Shown here: positions 34,976 to 44,735 of the stretch, piece by piece
Numbering within the stretch: the stretch's first letter is position 1
Layout of the letters: each line of letters opens with the position of its first letter
Assembly (NCBI GenBank): GCA_963969395.1
Contig: OZ017798.1
Span: forward strand, 21,878,173 to 21,942,172
Direction: 5' to 3'
Origin: Pseudoscleropodium purum
Lineage: Eukaryota > Streptophyta > Bryopsida > Hypnales > Brachytheciaceae
Length of the DNA: 64,000 bases
The notes under the pieces: model-generated
What the model saw: the letters and a program-made list of their open reading frames with translations, nothing else
Database searches by the model: none
What the model was told of the DNA's origin: nothing
Position numbers and translations under genes: made by a program

Positions 34976-35795
34976 GGTCAATGATGGGGCAAGGTTTCAG
35001 CCACATCAGACCGCTACACCGAATCTGTTTCCTGTGTTTGCAGGCTATGATAACTTGCAAGCATCCAGAGGCCCCAAAAATCTTCTAATGTTTGCCAAAA
35101 AACATTCTAAACTTCCATTTCTATAGCGAAAGGTAAGAGATTCTTAAAATTGTTTTTTGCCCATATGTAATTGTAGTATCTTACACCTAACTAGTATAAA
35201 AATGTGTGGAAATTTTTTAGAATTTGTAACTGCCCAGATTGCATGATATGAGCGTTTTAAGTAAAATAATAAGTTATTTAGCACATTGTGGGACAAGATT
35301 TTTTGGCTTCGAACATTTTTAAGTTTAATTTTTTGCACTATGGAGTTCTACGCTTTAAATCTTTATGGTATAAAATAGAATTGAGAGTTTAGGAAAAATC
35401 TAGAATATCCAAAAAAATTTATTTTAGGATACAAAATCCATAATTGCCCGCAAATTAAAATTCCTTGTAATTTTTGACTCATTGATTGAAATGGAATGAT
35501 TCAAAGCTTTCTATACATAAATAAATATAGAAAATCAATTTCAAATTTTTATTTTTGAAAAAATTGAATTTTTTAGATCTGCTCAGACTACCCGAGTTGA
35601 GAAACAAACAACATATTGGGCCATAATTTTTTACTCCTATTTCCAAATGTCATGAAATTTGTTGCATATGAAAGAAATTCCTTGTCTATACCTTATATGA
35701 AAATTTTAGCCTAAAATATGGAAAGTTCTGGTCACAATGACCTGCCCAAAGATTCTATATAACTAAAAAACGTAGTCCAGTCCTTTAAGGGTTAA
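34752..35795 (+). repeat. TTAA/CCCTAAA-family repeat with a 310-bp insertion
   Basis: It runs from TTAACCTCTAAAAGACC (34752) to CCTTTAAGGGTTAA (35795). Removing the insert at 34780-35089 leaves about 734 bp. The segmental duplication stops being alignable inside this copy, at about 35415. Confidence 0.5.
34780..35089. mobile_element. About 310-bp non-autonomous insertion with short TIRs and poly(A)
   Basis: Absent from the corresponding position of copy 2 (around 63074), which reads straight from 'gccttttc' to 'tttgcc'. The insert begins ATTAGAAGAGTTTTGGGG and ends CCCCAAAAATCTTCTAAT, an inverted pair. It contains a run of more than 30 A from about 34938 and (AATAAT)-rich DNA. The target duplication is unclear. 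A related fragment may lie at about 17848-18030. Confidence 0.65.
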
Positions 35796-36119
35796 ATAGG
35801 AAAGAGGTTTTAAAGATTTAAGGATTTTAGATTTAGGATTTTAGGATATATGGTTTAGAATTTGGAGTTATAATTAAAAATAAATCAGTTTTGGAAAAGA
35901 CTACAATATTTTCTTGATTTCATTGTTGAATAGGATAACTTTGTGCACTTCTAGATGGCTTATTGTTTGTGCATGGATGTTGAGATCTAGAAATAAGGGC
36001 CTTAAAATCACTTTGGAAACCATTAATTAGGACTCTATTAGGTCCTAGCCAAAATGCTTTAATGGAGTGGGGATTTAATTGATTCCTATAGATGACTCAT
36101 ATAGATCTAAGTGGAAACT
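35796..36119. other. AT-rich spacer
   Basis: No gene. It begins with a short 'ttaaggattttagatttagg'-type simple repeat (35818-35860) and grades into the minisatellite region. Confidence 0.4.
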
Positions 36120-36890
36120 AAAGTGGATCTAGGGAACTTTCATAGTCAAGATGCGATTTAGTCATGTCTAGGCGGGACTTTAATGGTCTAGGCGGGGATT
36201 TAAGTATGTCTAAGCGCGGATGCTAATGGATTGAATGCGGACTTAAGTACGTTAGATAGGAACTTAATCTACCCCTTGAACATTATGGATGTATAGGCAC
36301 AAACATAAGGGTGGACTAATGATACATTAGCTTGAATGTAAGGGCTCCAAGTTCACTCCTCAAACCATGAGATTGTAGGATTCTTGGGTTCGGAACCAAA
36401 GATGTGGACTTAAAGACTCTAAGTTGACTTTGGGAACTATAAGATTTTAGGATACTATAGTATAGATGCAAAGGCATGGACCTAAAGACTCCAAGTTGAC
36501 TTCTAAACTCATGAGATTTTAGGACTTTTGGTTGTAGATGCAAGGATATGGACTCAATGGCTCCAAGTTCTCTTCTTGAACCATGAGATTTTTGGACACT
36601 TGAGTGCAGACGTGACAGCTTCGACCTTATTGAATCAGAAGGGGGACACAAAGATGGAGTGAGGATTCAATTGTGTCTAGTCGGGCACTTAAGCATGTTG
36701 GACGGGGACGCTAATGGGCTTGAAAGGGACTTAAGCATGTTCGAGTGTAGATGCTAATGGGTGGATGTGGACTCAAGCATGTCCAAATGCAGACGCTAAT
36801 GGACTGGGTGCGGACTTAAGTAGTTTGGGTCGTTGGGCATGGACGCTAATGGGTTGGGCACGGATTTAAGCAAGTTTAGACTTCTACACC
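36120..36890. repeat. Compound minisatellite region (two unit types)
   Basis: Units of about 45 bp, combining 'cggacttaagcatgttt' with 'gacgctaatgggttgg', occur at about 36150-36300 and 36655-36890. Between them, at about 36330-36620, are four copies of a unit of about 70 bp containing 'gactccaagttgactt' and 'ccatgagattttaggac'. The reverse-strand frame across this block (36316-36651) is open only because of the repeat. Confidence 0.65.
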
Positions 36891-38139
36891 TATGTCTACA
36901 TTTTTGTTGCTATGCCCTCACTTGTCACACTACATGTTGACTACATTGGACGGGCGACACTTCTATTAGATTGGTGAATTAGACGGACAAATAGGTGGTC
37001 CATCCATCCAATATGACAACTCGACATTTAATATGAGAGTTGTATATTTGGGACGCAAGAACTAACTGAATTTTTGGATTCTTTCAAAGTTCTAAAATGA
37101 AGAGGAAGAATAAAATTTCATGCTTCATTTTTAGATTTTCAATCAAATAACAAAATTAAATCCTTTTAAAATTGTAATTAAGATTGATTGACGAAGGATC
37201 ATTGTAGGGACCGTTAGGCTTTAGGATAGCATTTAATTTTGGGATTCTTTTGGTAGCACAATATGCACCTTGAAGTCCACTATTAATGTCACGCATCTAT
37301 ATCCTTGGAGTGCTCAAAGTGCCTTAGTGAGCAAAGAGGATCTTGGTGGTGACTCCCCAAGTCCCCAAGCCTTGCAATAGACTAACAAAAGAATTTTGAG
37401 ATACTTCCGAGCAAATAGAGTGTAAAAGCGCCCTAGATTTGAAGGTTATGGTAAAATATCATACATTCCTGGAAAGTTCTTGAAGAGACGCACTCAACTG
37501 TCTAAAGAACACCTGATTCGGACTGGATGGCTAGAAGTTATGGCCGTTCAAAGTTAGGGGTGTCCTGGTGGCGCCGAGACACTTTAGGCCTAAGAGTAAG
37601 AGTTTCCAAAGAATCCTTCAAGGAAATATGACATGTAGCATATCATTAGAAAGCCAAAAACACAAAGATGCTAGAATGACAAGCATTACAAGGTTTTAAG
37701 TTAAGAGTAAAACATTATGGTTAAGAGAACGGCTGTGTTGAAGGCGTGACGCTTCCCTTGATGGACCCGACTCTTTGAAGAGCCATAATTTTGTGAGAGC
37801 TTATTCAAATGGGACAAGTGAATAGTCCATCGGCATCTATTTGTTGTGTAAATGTTTGAAATGGATTCGCATATTGGATTTGGAACTTTGAGTGCAAAAT
37901 TAAGCCGTTTGGAAGTTTAGGAGTCTAAATGGTGAGGAAATAAAAGGAGTTCGAGTTGGATTCGGGTGGTCTTTCAAAACCCAAAGTGGGTTCGGAATCT
38001 TCTTTGATATAGAAGGAGGAGGTCTGCCAAATCCCACAGAAAGTACCATAAGAGGGATTATTCTCACTCCTCATTCCCTTTTGGAGCTTTAGGAAGTCTC
38101 GGTAAACCCTGGTGACTCAAGGTTGGTGGTGAGCCTTCA
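36891..38139. other. Old repeat-like DNA flanking the LTR-type element
   Basis: No intact gene. From about 37300 the base composition is balanced and reads like the body of an old retroelement (for example 'gaagttatggccgttcaaag' at 37533). It probably continues beyond the LTR-type insertion at 41437-41628 and past the 11.65-kb element after 53283. Confidence 0.35.
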
Positions 38140-38412
38140 TGTCGCAGCTTAAAATTTTGATTTTCTTAGTATACACCAAAATAGGAACGGAAACTAGTCA
38201 TTAGGGAACCGGATCCGATAAGGTGGAGAAGGAAAACTCAAAATTAGCACGGAATGTGAAGTAGTGGGCCTCTTGGATCTAATCCGGTCAGGAGTAACTA
38301 ACGACGGAAACGGAATGCAACACGGATTAGGTCTAGGACCGGATTATGATGATGAACCGGATTATGATGGTAAACCGGATTCATGATGACAAACCGGAAA
38401 GGGTCCAGGGAC

Positions 38413-38419
38413 TATAAAA
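38413..38419 (+). promoter_or_regulatory. TATA box upstream of the gene in the LTR-type element
   Basis: TATAAAA in the context GGACTATAAAAGGAGGAGC, about 290 bp before the first in-frame ATG at 38703. The leader contains a GTTTGTGCGTTTGTGTTC stretch. Confidence 0.55.
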
Positions 38420-38852
38420 GGAGGAGCTCTCACTATTGCACCCCCTTTTAGAAACTCGACCTTGAGCGTGCGCGGTTGAGTTTTTGGCGTTTGTGCGTTT
38501 GTGTTCTGTTTGTTTTGATTCCGGTTGAGATCGGAGAGAGAACGTGAGGAACGAGACATGCGGCTAGGAGAGAATGAGATAGATTGGAGTGGGAATGCCG
38601 CCGCTACGTAGGTCTAGACTAGCGAGTCCCTCTAGAGGCGAGGTGAAGCTCCGGAAAGTCATTCCGGTTATTCCCTCCACAGAGCCGGAAAAGTCTTAAC
38701 TCATGGAGGATCTCAAATCCATGGGTTGCCTCGGGTTTGCCGAGAAACCCTGGGGTTTTAGGGAGGAGAGAATGGTCAAGGAGCTCCTCGGAAAGCTGTC
38801 CAACTAGTTTGACAACACCGTGAGAGGAACTCCCGTTAGCTGGAACGAGGGA

Positions 38853-40253
38853 ATGTGGAGAGGGGTTTACGGTTTCCGGGCAGGAGGTTTAGGGATGGCG
38901 AACCGGAAGGATGAGTTTGTCCGAGGGAAGTTCCAGGGGGCTGTCAACCCGAAGGACGGATACGCGGTCGAGGATTGCGTGGATGACCGACACCGTCGGC
39001 TCCTGCAATTCCTGGTTCCGGTTCTTCACCCGGAAAAGCCAACCAGGGTGACGATCACCCTCGGCAACACCATTTTCGGTGCCCTAAGTGGTACCCGGAA
39101 AGTGGACTGGGCACGGATCATTTCCGATCTCGTGGCCCAGCTCGTTAGTAGGGTTGGGAAGAAAAGGGCCACTCTAGTGTGCCCTTATCTCTTCCACCTC
39201 TATCGGGAGAACCAAGTCCTCACCGACATGGAGGAGAAGGTGTGGAAGACGCAGGAAGTGCTCCTGAAGTATGGGGAGTCGGAGACGGATGACGAGGCCG
39301 AATCCGATTCCGGGTCAGACCGGGAGTCCAGCGAGGAAGAGGAGGAGCCGATGCCGCCCATCAAGCGACAAAAGTTGACGCCTCCACACAAGCGCGGGAC
39401 GCCTCCCGGTCAAGACAAACCGGCCCCGGAAGAGAAACCGGAAGCCGAGAAGACCGTTTCCGGGGGAGACCCGGAAATGCAAGATCCGTTCAACGGTCTT
39501 ATCAACGTCCTCTGCAACATCAGGGCGAATTGGGAGGTCAAGCACAGGACGCTTGCGGCGATCGGCAAGTTGGTAGGTGCGCCACCGGACAGCAAGTTGG
39601 CAGAACAGGTGGCGGAGTGCATCACCAATCCGGAAGAGACCCGGAAACAGGAAGCAGAGATCCACCGGTTGCAGGAGGAGGTGGATAACCTGAAGGCAAC
39701 TCTTTTTGCCTATCGGGAAGACGTGACGGCCACCCGGGAGATGGCGGAGGAAACTCGGAAGATAGCCGAGCGAATCAAGGCGACCCTGGGAGAAACCGGA
39801 ACGGCCGCCGCCAAAGCGAAGCTCTTCGACGAGAAGATCCACGAAGAGAAGAAACTATCCGGTTCCCGGATGGTCCGGATTCTCGCCGACTTCGCTGAGC
39901 AGGTGGAGACGGTGATGGTGGAGGGGCGGAAGGCTGCGGACCGGATTGAGGAAAGCAGCCGGAAGCTGACTGGAGCAATGTGCTCCAAGGGCATACATCT
40001 TTCGGACATCTCGCTACCGGATATCTTTCCGGATGCGACTATTGCGAAGGATAGGAAGGATTGGACTCCTGAGTCCAAGAAGTCTGCACGGGCTGAGACT
40101 CCGGGCAGGAGACCGGATATCACAATCGACCTGGAGTCTTCACCCGGATCTAACCCTGCGAAGGGGGAACGGATCCGGAACTTGAGTGAAGTCTTCGAGG
40201 AGCTGGTTCCGGAGGTCGGAAGCCCGACAATAGGATCTAGGGTTGTAGAGTAG
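38853..40253 (+). CDS. LTR-element protein: acidic, NLS and coiled-coil; unknown function
   Basis: Intact frame of 466 residues from the ATG in GGAATGTGGAGAGG to TAG at 40251-40253. The same frame extends upstream to an ATG at 38703, interrupted only by a TAG at 38805-38807, so the original protein was probably 516 residues. Regions: an N-terminal globular part containing TLGNTIFGALSG and CPYLFHLYREN; an acidic serine-rich stretch (SETDDEAESDSGSDRESSEE); a basic nuclear-signal-like PPIKRQKLTPPHKRG; then a long helical coiled coil (IHRLQEEVDNLKATL and onward). I find no protease, reverse transcriptase, integrase or CCHC knuckle. It recalls uncharacterised plant transposon-associated proteins, but I cannot name a family. 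The antisense frames across it are composition artefacts. Confidence 0.6.
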   Translation: MWRGVYGFRAGGLGMANRKDEFVRGKFQGAVNPKDGYAVEDCVDDRHRRLLQFLVPVLHPEKPTRVTITLGNTIFGALSGTRKVDWARIISDLVAQLVSRVGKKRATLVCPYLFHLYRENQVLTDMEEKVWKTQEVLLKYGESETDDEAESDSGSDRESSEEEEEPMPPIKRQKLTPPHKRGTPPGQDKPAPEEKPEAEKTVSGGDPEMQDPFNGLINVLCNIRANWEVKHRTLAAIGKLVGAPPDSKLAEQVAECITNPEETRKQEAEIHRLQEEVDNLKATLFAYREDVTATREMAEETRKIAERIKATLGETGTAAAKAKLFDEKIHEEKKLSGSRMVRILADFAEQVETVMVEGRKAADRIEESSRKLTGAMCSKGIHLSDISLPDIFPDATIAKDRKDWTPESKKSARAETPGRRPDITIDLESSPGSNPAKGERIRNLSEVFEELVPEVGSPTIGSRVVE

Positions 40254-40404
40254 ATAGGATTTTGATTTGAGTTAGGAGTAGGAGCGGATCCGGATCCGGA
40301 TCCGGCTCAACAGTATTAGGTTAGACCGGAAGTTAGATTAGGATGGCGGCGGACCCCCATGGGTTTTCCGCTCCTTTTTGTGCTTTTAGGGTTTTTACCC
40401 TTTG

Positions 40405-40413
40405 TATATAAAT
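40405..40413 (+). promoter_or_regulatory. Second TATA box in the LTR-type element
   Basis: TATATAAAT in the context CTTTGTATATAAATCGG, about 150 bp after the stop codon of the internal gene and about 1 kb before the element's end. If the element is a solo LTR, this would be its U3/R promoter and the rest the R-U5 part. That role is inferred. Confidence 0.4.
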
Positions 40414-41436
40414 CGGTTCTTGCGATGGGAACTGGGAGTCTTCATTTTGCAAATTTCTTGTACCTTTCTCTTCTCCTCATTGTGTGTCTCTCTCCAGCGC
40501 GACAGGATTGTATGATGTGGAGTTAGGATAGTACGAGCCGGTTTGTGAGTGATTTCTCCCCTTGGTGTTTCTTTTCCGATCCAAGGTGCATTTGAGTAGG
40601 TATCGAAGAGTTGGGAGTGAACTTAGTTCCTCAGCACGTCTAGAGTTTGAGATTCCGGGTGAGAAAGCCGTTGTTAGGCTAGGCGGGTAGGGAGGGATTC
40701 CTTAGCTGCGCTAGAACTCCCGGGTGGGAAATCCGGTCGAGTGTCTGATCTCCTATGAGGTCTTACCGCCTTAGTTGGTAAACGGAAGAACTTTAGTTGA
40801 TGTTGGAACGGACGGGTACACTTGTAACCACTTGTCTTCGCACGGATCGGAAGTAGCATCAAGGTCGTTGTAGTATGAGAAGGGTCGAGTGTGGGGTCTT
40901 TGTGTGACCTACAACCCGGATTGCTATCTGGGTTGTTGTGAAGGACCAAACCAGATCCGGATTAGCTTAGGAATTTAGGAAGTAGGACAATGGGTCTTCA
41001 GCCACTATAAGTCACGGAAGGAGTGGTGGGCCTACCACTCTCAAAATTAAGCGGCGACCCCTCTGATGGTGAAACAGAGGCAAAACTAAACCGGATAGGA
41101 TTACGGATACATGATGACCATCCGAACCGGATTGGTCAGGACAGATTTCCAAGATCAGAAGTTGTAAGATTCTGGGATTTGGATATTTGTATGGACCGGA
41201 TAGTTAGTAGGACCAGAAGAAGGGAAAATCCGGTCTATAGTTATCCGGTGTGGTGGTATTTCTGGTTCTAGATCTAGGACCGGAAAGTAAGATTGGGATA
41301 CTGACTGAGCTTAACTGCTTAATAGAGCTAGATACTTCACAGGATCTCGTGGGTTCGATCTTTAGAGTCACTTAGTTATACTCTAGAGCGATTTTTGTGA
41401 GTATAATGGGGAATTGACCTGCCCTGTGCTGCGACA

Positions 41437-41628
41437 CTTCACCACCAGCTTCAAGACACTATATGGTACTTGTGTGAAGTGTCTCATGGCACTGCTTGGA
41501 ATGGAACCTCACCTCAAACTAGTCCACATTCAATATGTCATGAGTGAGGAGTCCCAATTAGCAATGCCAAAGACTAGCAAATATATAAAGGATTAGCTTG
41601 GGATAGGATGCCTCTCAAGGGCAGTGAG
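41437..41628. other. Spacer between LTR-type element and TIR element
   Basis: 192 bp of pre-existing host or older-repeat DNA between two insertions. It starts with the CTTCA target duplicate and ends with GCAGTGAG, the left target duplicate of the 11.65-kb element. No gene. Confidence 0.5.
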
Positions 41629-41775
41629 CAGGGTTGACACGATGTCCGGACGCGGATGCTGTGTCCGTAGCGTCCGTCGGGACTGCCCCGTCCGTCCCGT
41701 CCGTCCGCCCTATCTGATTTGACGGTCCTATTTCCCCCGACTGCCCTACCCAAACTGCTCCGCGGTCACTCCCAT
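41629..41775. repeat. Left terminal GTCCG-repeat block of the TIR element
   Basis: GC-rich DNA directly inside the left TIR, with repeated GTCCG and CGTCCGTCC(G) motifs. It drops abruptly into AT-rich DNA after about 41775. The organisation matches the right terminus at 53118-53282. Confidence 0.65.
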
Positions 41776-42161
41776 AATCTTTAAACAATTAAATGTTAAA
41801 TAAAGTGCAATGGTTCGCGATTTGTTATTAAAACAATGTCTCTTATAAGTTGAAAGATTATAAAGTTTGACCATGAGTCCATGATAGTCTTGAAACTATG
41901 AAAAAATTCCAATTCATTTTCAAAAGGCAAACTAAAAAAGTTTGTAACTTCAAATATATATATACTATTTAAAAAATCAAGATCAACACAAATACAAATA
42001 TAATCAATATGGGCAAAATGTATTCAATTTAATATAGAATACCATACATTGTGCACATTTGGCTAATTACACATATAATTTTTTTCATTCCAACTCTATA
42101 TTTCTAAACTAATTTTTAATGCCTATATAACCTATTCAACTACTACTTCTACACTACCAAT
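41776..42161. other. AT-rich spacer inside the TIR element
   Basis: AT-rich 3' flank of the kinase-like gene (transcribed leftwards), including a TATATATATA tract near 41957. No gene. Confidence 0.4.
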
Positions 42162-43652
42162 CTAATATAAATGGCAGAAATATTCATCTGGCATCAGCCA
42201 ACGATATGTATTAGAAAATCGCGTAATCACATGGGCCAAACTAGTATTTTCATCGTCAGTCTTCGAAGAAATGCGCTTCAAGTAAGCATAAAACACTTTT
42301 GCAAAGTCATGAAAGGCAAATTGTGTCGCATTAGGTGTTTTAAGTAGCAAGTTGAAATACGCCTCTGATATGTTGTTTCCATTCATCCGTCGAGCAATTT
42401 TTTGAATGGCATACTCTTCCGACTTACGTGAATACATCGGAATGACTTCCACATCTGCACCTGCTTTATGCAAATATGCAATACGTGGATCCACCCACCA
42501 TCTCTTCTGCAAAGTCTATTTCATCTCATCTGCTGATGTGAATGTGTACAAAGACTTCATTGGCTGAGAAGCTAAGGTGGTCATGCCCCAATCGCAAACT
42601 CCAATGTACACACGTGACTCATCCTCTAAAAAATGCAACAAGATGTTGTTCGAAGAAAGATCATTGTGCAAATGTCCAGCAAGATGCACTGCATACATTA
42701 TATGTATAAAGGCCCATGTTAGCTCCGTGCGCTTCTTTCGATATCGCCCTAAACGGTGAGCTTTTACAACCTCTTCGGTTGGATTTGTATACATCAAACG
42801 GATTTGAATGTTGTTTGGAAAATCCTTATTCATATTCAAGATTTGTCAAAGAATTCCACCATTCCACCAATACGCATAACCTTCACACATCATTCCGTGC
42901 ACCACAGCAAACTGTATCACACCCGCGTGTGAAATTCGAACAGCGATTGATTCATTTTGATGTTCTAACTTTGCAAGATCGGGTCGAGTTTGGTGGTGAA
43001 TGGATTTCTTTGCCGCAAACTCCCAATAAGGAAGTATTCCTGAACATCCTTCAATACGGACCTTTCGAATCGTTGCATATCCACCTCTCATCGTTCTATC
43101 ATCAACAGCAATCACGCGTGCTGTATCTGGAAGTGCTATGAGGTGCCGTTTGTTCCTTTCCGCTTCAGCAACTCCATCATTGCTTTTCCACCAACCAATT
43201 GAACCAACTCGATTGTGCTTTTTGGCGAATGGAGCACATCGCCCCCTAAATAAGTTCGCTTTTAGAATCACTTCTTCAAACTGGGCGTCATTGGGTCGAT
43301 ATTCTTTGCCATATTTAACCAAAATGACTTTGGAATTCCACAAAGCGTCATGAACCTTGTTCTCCAAACATTTGGTGAAGTACGTTTTATGCATTTCGTC
43401 ATGCCACTTCGCCACATTCAATGCATACAACAACATTTGTGTCATGTCTATCTTGAATTTAGACACGCACTCCTCTTGATATCTGATGTACTTATTGTCG
43501 AAAGACAATGTTGTTTCCGATTCATAAAATTGAACGATGCGCTCGATCATGAATTTCTTGCATTCTTCCAAAGGACTTTGGCGAGCTACCTCCAAGTTCG
43601 ATGGTCCCTCTCTATGTTTTAGCTTCGCAACCTTCTTCTTCCCGTTCGGCAT
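42162..43652 (-). pseudogene. Protein-kinase-like gene with two in-frame stops
   Basis: One continuous reverse-strand frame from ATG (43652) to TAA (42162), 497 codons, broken only by TGA at 42848-42846 and TAG at 42518-42516. The N-terminal half (about 190 residues) is basic at its start (PNGKKKVAKLKHR) and otherwise unrecognised. A kinase-like fold follows: glycine-loop-like RGGYATIRKVRI, FAAKKS with the candidate ATP-binding lysine, then HLHNDLSSNNILL, matching the HxDxxxxN catalytic loop (histidine codon near 42668), then CDWG in place of DFG (near 42593), and RWWVDPRIAYL in the C-lobe. Catalytic Asp and metal-binding Asn and Asp are all kept. Both stops could derive from CGA and CAG by C-to-T change. 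The conserved layout suggests the protein was functional until recently. Confidence 0.7.
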
Positions 43653-43849
43653 CGTGACAAATGAAACTGATATCGATCAAATTTTTTAATTTAAAATTGA
43701 ATTCATACGCAAGTGTCCAAAAAATTGGCAACAAGAGGGCCCCAATAAATCACTCTTGCCTTGCCTCGGAAAGGAGCCAATGGAGGATGAACCACCAAGC
43801 TCTCTACTCCACCTTGCATTCACAAGGGGCAAAGCAAAAGTGACAATGC
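43653..43849 (-). promoter_or_regulatory. Leader/promoter interval of the kinase-like gene
   Basis: About 197 bp between the kinase-like start codon and the GC-rich repeat block upstream. No TATA box is obvious. The interval length matches those of the other two genes in the element (about 208 and 222 bp). Confidence 0.4.
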
Positions 43850-44143
43850 GGACGGCCCCAAACCGTACACTTGATCGGATGGGCCGCGGCTGGCGGACGC
43901 ATCAGCCGTCCGCCTCCCCGAAACCCTACAATCGCGTCCGCTCGATCGAACGGCCACGGGCAGACAAATCTGGCGTTCGCCCGATCCGACGGGCAACGGT
44001 GGACGGCCCCAAACCGTCCGCCCGATCGGACAGGCCGTGGGTGGCGGACGCATCGGCCGTTCGCCTCCCCGAAACCCTCGAGCCCCGTCCGCCCGATCGG
44101 ACGGCCATAGGCGGACAAATCAAGCGTCCGCCCGATCCGATTT
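43850..44143. repeat. GC-rich GTCCG block: 151-bp unit in two tandem copies
   Basis: The unit starting GGACGGCCCCAAACCGT occurs at 43850 and 44001, a period of 151 bp. It contains CGTCCGCCCGATCGGACGG-like palindromic motifs and GCCGTTCGCCTCCCC (44056-44070), which recurs exactly at 46207-46221. It lies about 200 bp upstream of the kinase-like gene. Open frames on both strands are artefacts of the GC-rich repeat. Confidence 0.7.
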
Positions 44144-44735
44144 ATTTTTCATATTTGAAAATAGAATCTAAAGAAGAACCACTAATTGTCTAATTTGGGC
44201 ATTTCTTCATACCAATAAGAAATCATTTTAGTTTTTAGCAATTGTTGAATGAAAAATAAAAAAATTTCAAATATTCAAATAATCCAATCTTTCATAAATT
44301 AATTAGAAATACATTTATACCATTTATGAGTTTCTAAATGTAATAAACACACAACAATAATTTCAAAATACACACCATGCTAGTACATATTTAACCTCGA
44401 ATGCTGAATTGAAAAATAGATATAATATGGCTCTTACAAAGTTACATTTCTTCTTCATATTTTTATTATTTATCAAAGTCGCTTATAGCCTTATACATCA
44501 ACGCTATTATAAAATAATACAATGATATCTTCAATAATATGATTGCTTACATACATACTTGGTGTACACTATTACACAACACTTTTTGAAAAAGTGAACA
44601 AAATTGTTGTTCAAAATTGTTTTATTCATTTAAAATTTTGTACTACTTCTACCAATCTAGTGCTTTATACTTGTTGTGAGAGTAAAAATGAGAAAATTGA
44701 GCCAATACATGCTTACTATATACTTGCATGTTTTT
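44144..44735. other. AT-rich spacer between two reverse-strand genes of the TIR element
   Basis: AT-rich DNA separating the upstream block of the kinase-like gene from the end of the G/S/Y-rich gene. No gene supported. Confidence 0.4.

Larger units (their letters stand above)
26020..35415 (+). repeat. Segmental duplication, copy 1
   Basis: Colinear and near-identical to 54586-63400, at an offset of 28566 bp at the left end, 28570 after a 4-bp indel (GCAT present in copy 2 near 55366), and drifting later. Copy 1 has two insertions absent from copy 2: a 249-bp TIR MITE (31524-31772) and about 310 bp at 34780-35089. It also retains about 31 bp near 30310-30340 that copy 2 lost. The first 4 kb is almost unchanged, while the last 3 kb differs noticeably more. 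The right border lies inside a TTAA/CCCTAAA repeat, and the left border of copy 2 abuts another dispersed repeat. Confidence 0.9.
38140..41436 (+). mobile_element. LTR-type element (3297 bp), possibly a solo LTR carrying a gene
   Basis: It begins TGTCGCAGC (38140-38148) and ends GCTGCGACA (41428-41436), a perfect 9-bp inverted terminus of the TG...CA kind. It is flanked by identical CTTCA direct repeats (38135-38139 and 41437-41441). These are the terminal and target-site signatures of LTR retrotransposon integration. I find no second direct copy of either end inside, and no primer-binding site, polymerase or integrase. The simplest reading is one very large LTR with a gene in its U3-like part. 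A TATA box precedes the gene (38413) and a second lies at 40405, before a U5-like tail. GC content is far above the surroundings, with very frequent CCGGA motifs. Confidence 0.7.

Noticed and set aside
34935..35126. Frame starting in a poly-lysine run
   Set aside because: It is the poly(A) tract of the 310-bp insertion translated; no coding evidence.
39315..39842. 175-codon reverse-strand frame inside the LTR-type element
   Set aside because: Antisense to the coiled-coil frame and created by CCGGA-rich codons; no start context or known domain.
41340..41362. B-box-like GGGTTCGATC suggesting a tRNA gene
   Set aside because: No A box, acceptor stem or cloverleaf can be formed; it lies in the U5-like end of the LTR-type element.
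42516..42518. In-frame TAG/TGA codons as recoded amino acids (pyrrolysine, selenocysteine or an alternative code)
   Set aside because: Host-type genes in the window use TGA and TAG as ordinary stops, and all three stop codons interrupt the transposon genes; decay is simpler.
43756..44193. Frames of 77-145 codons on both strands over the GC-rich block
   Set aside because: Repeat artefacts in a tandem 151-bp unit; several frames are open at once on both strands.
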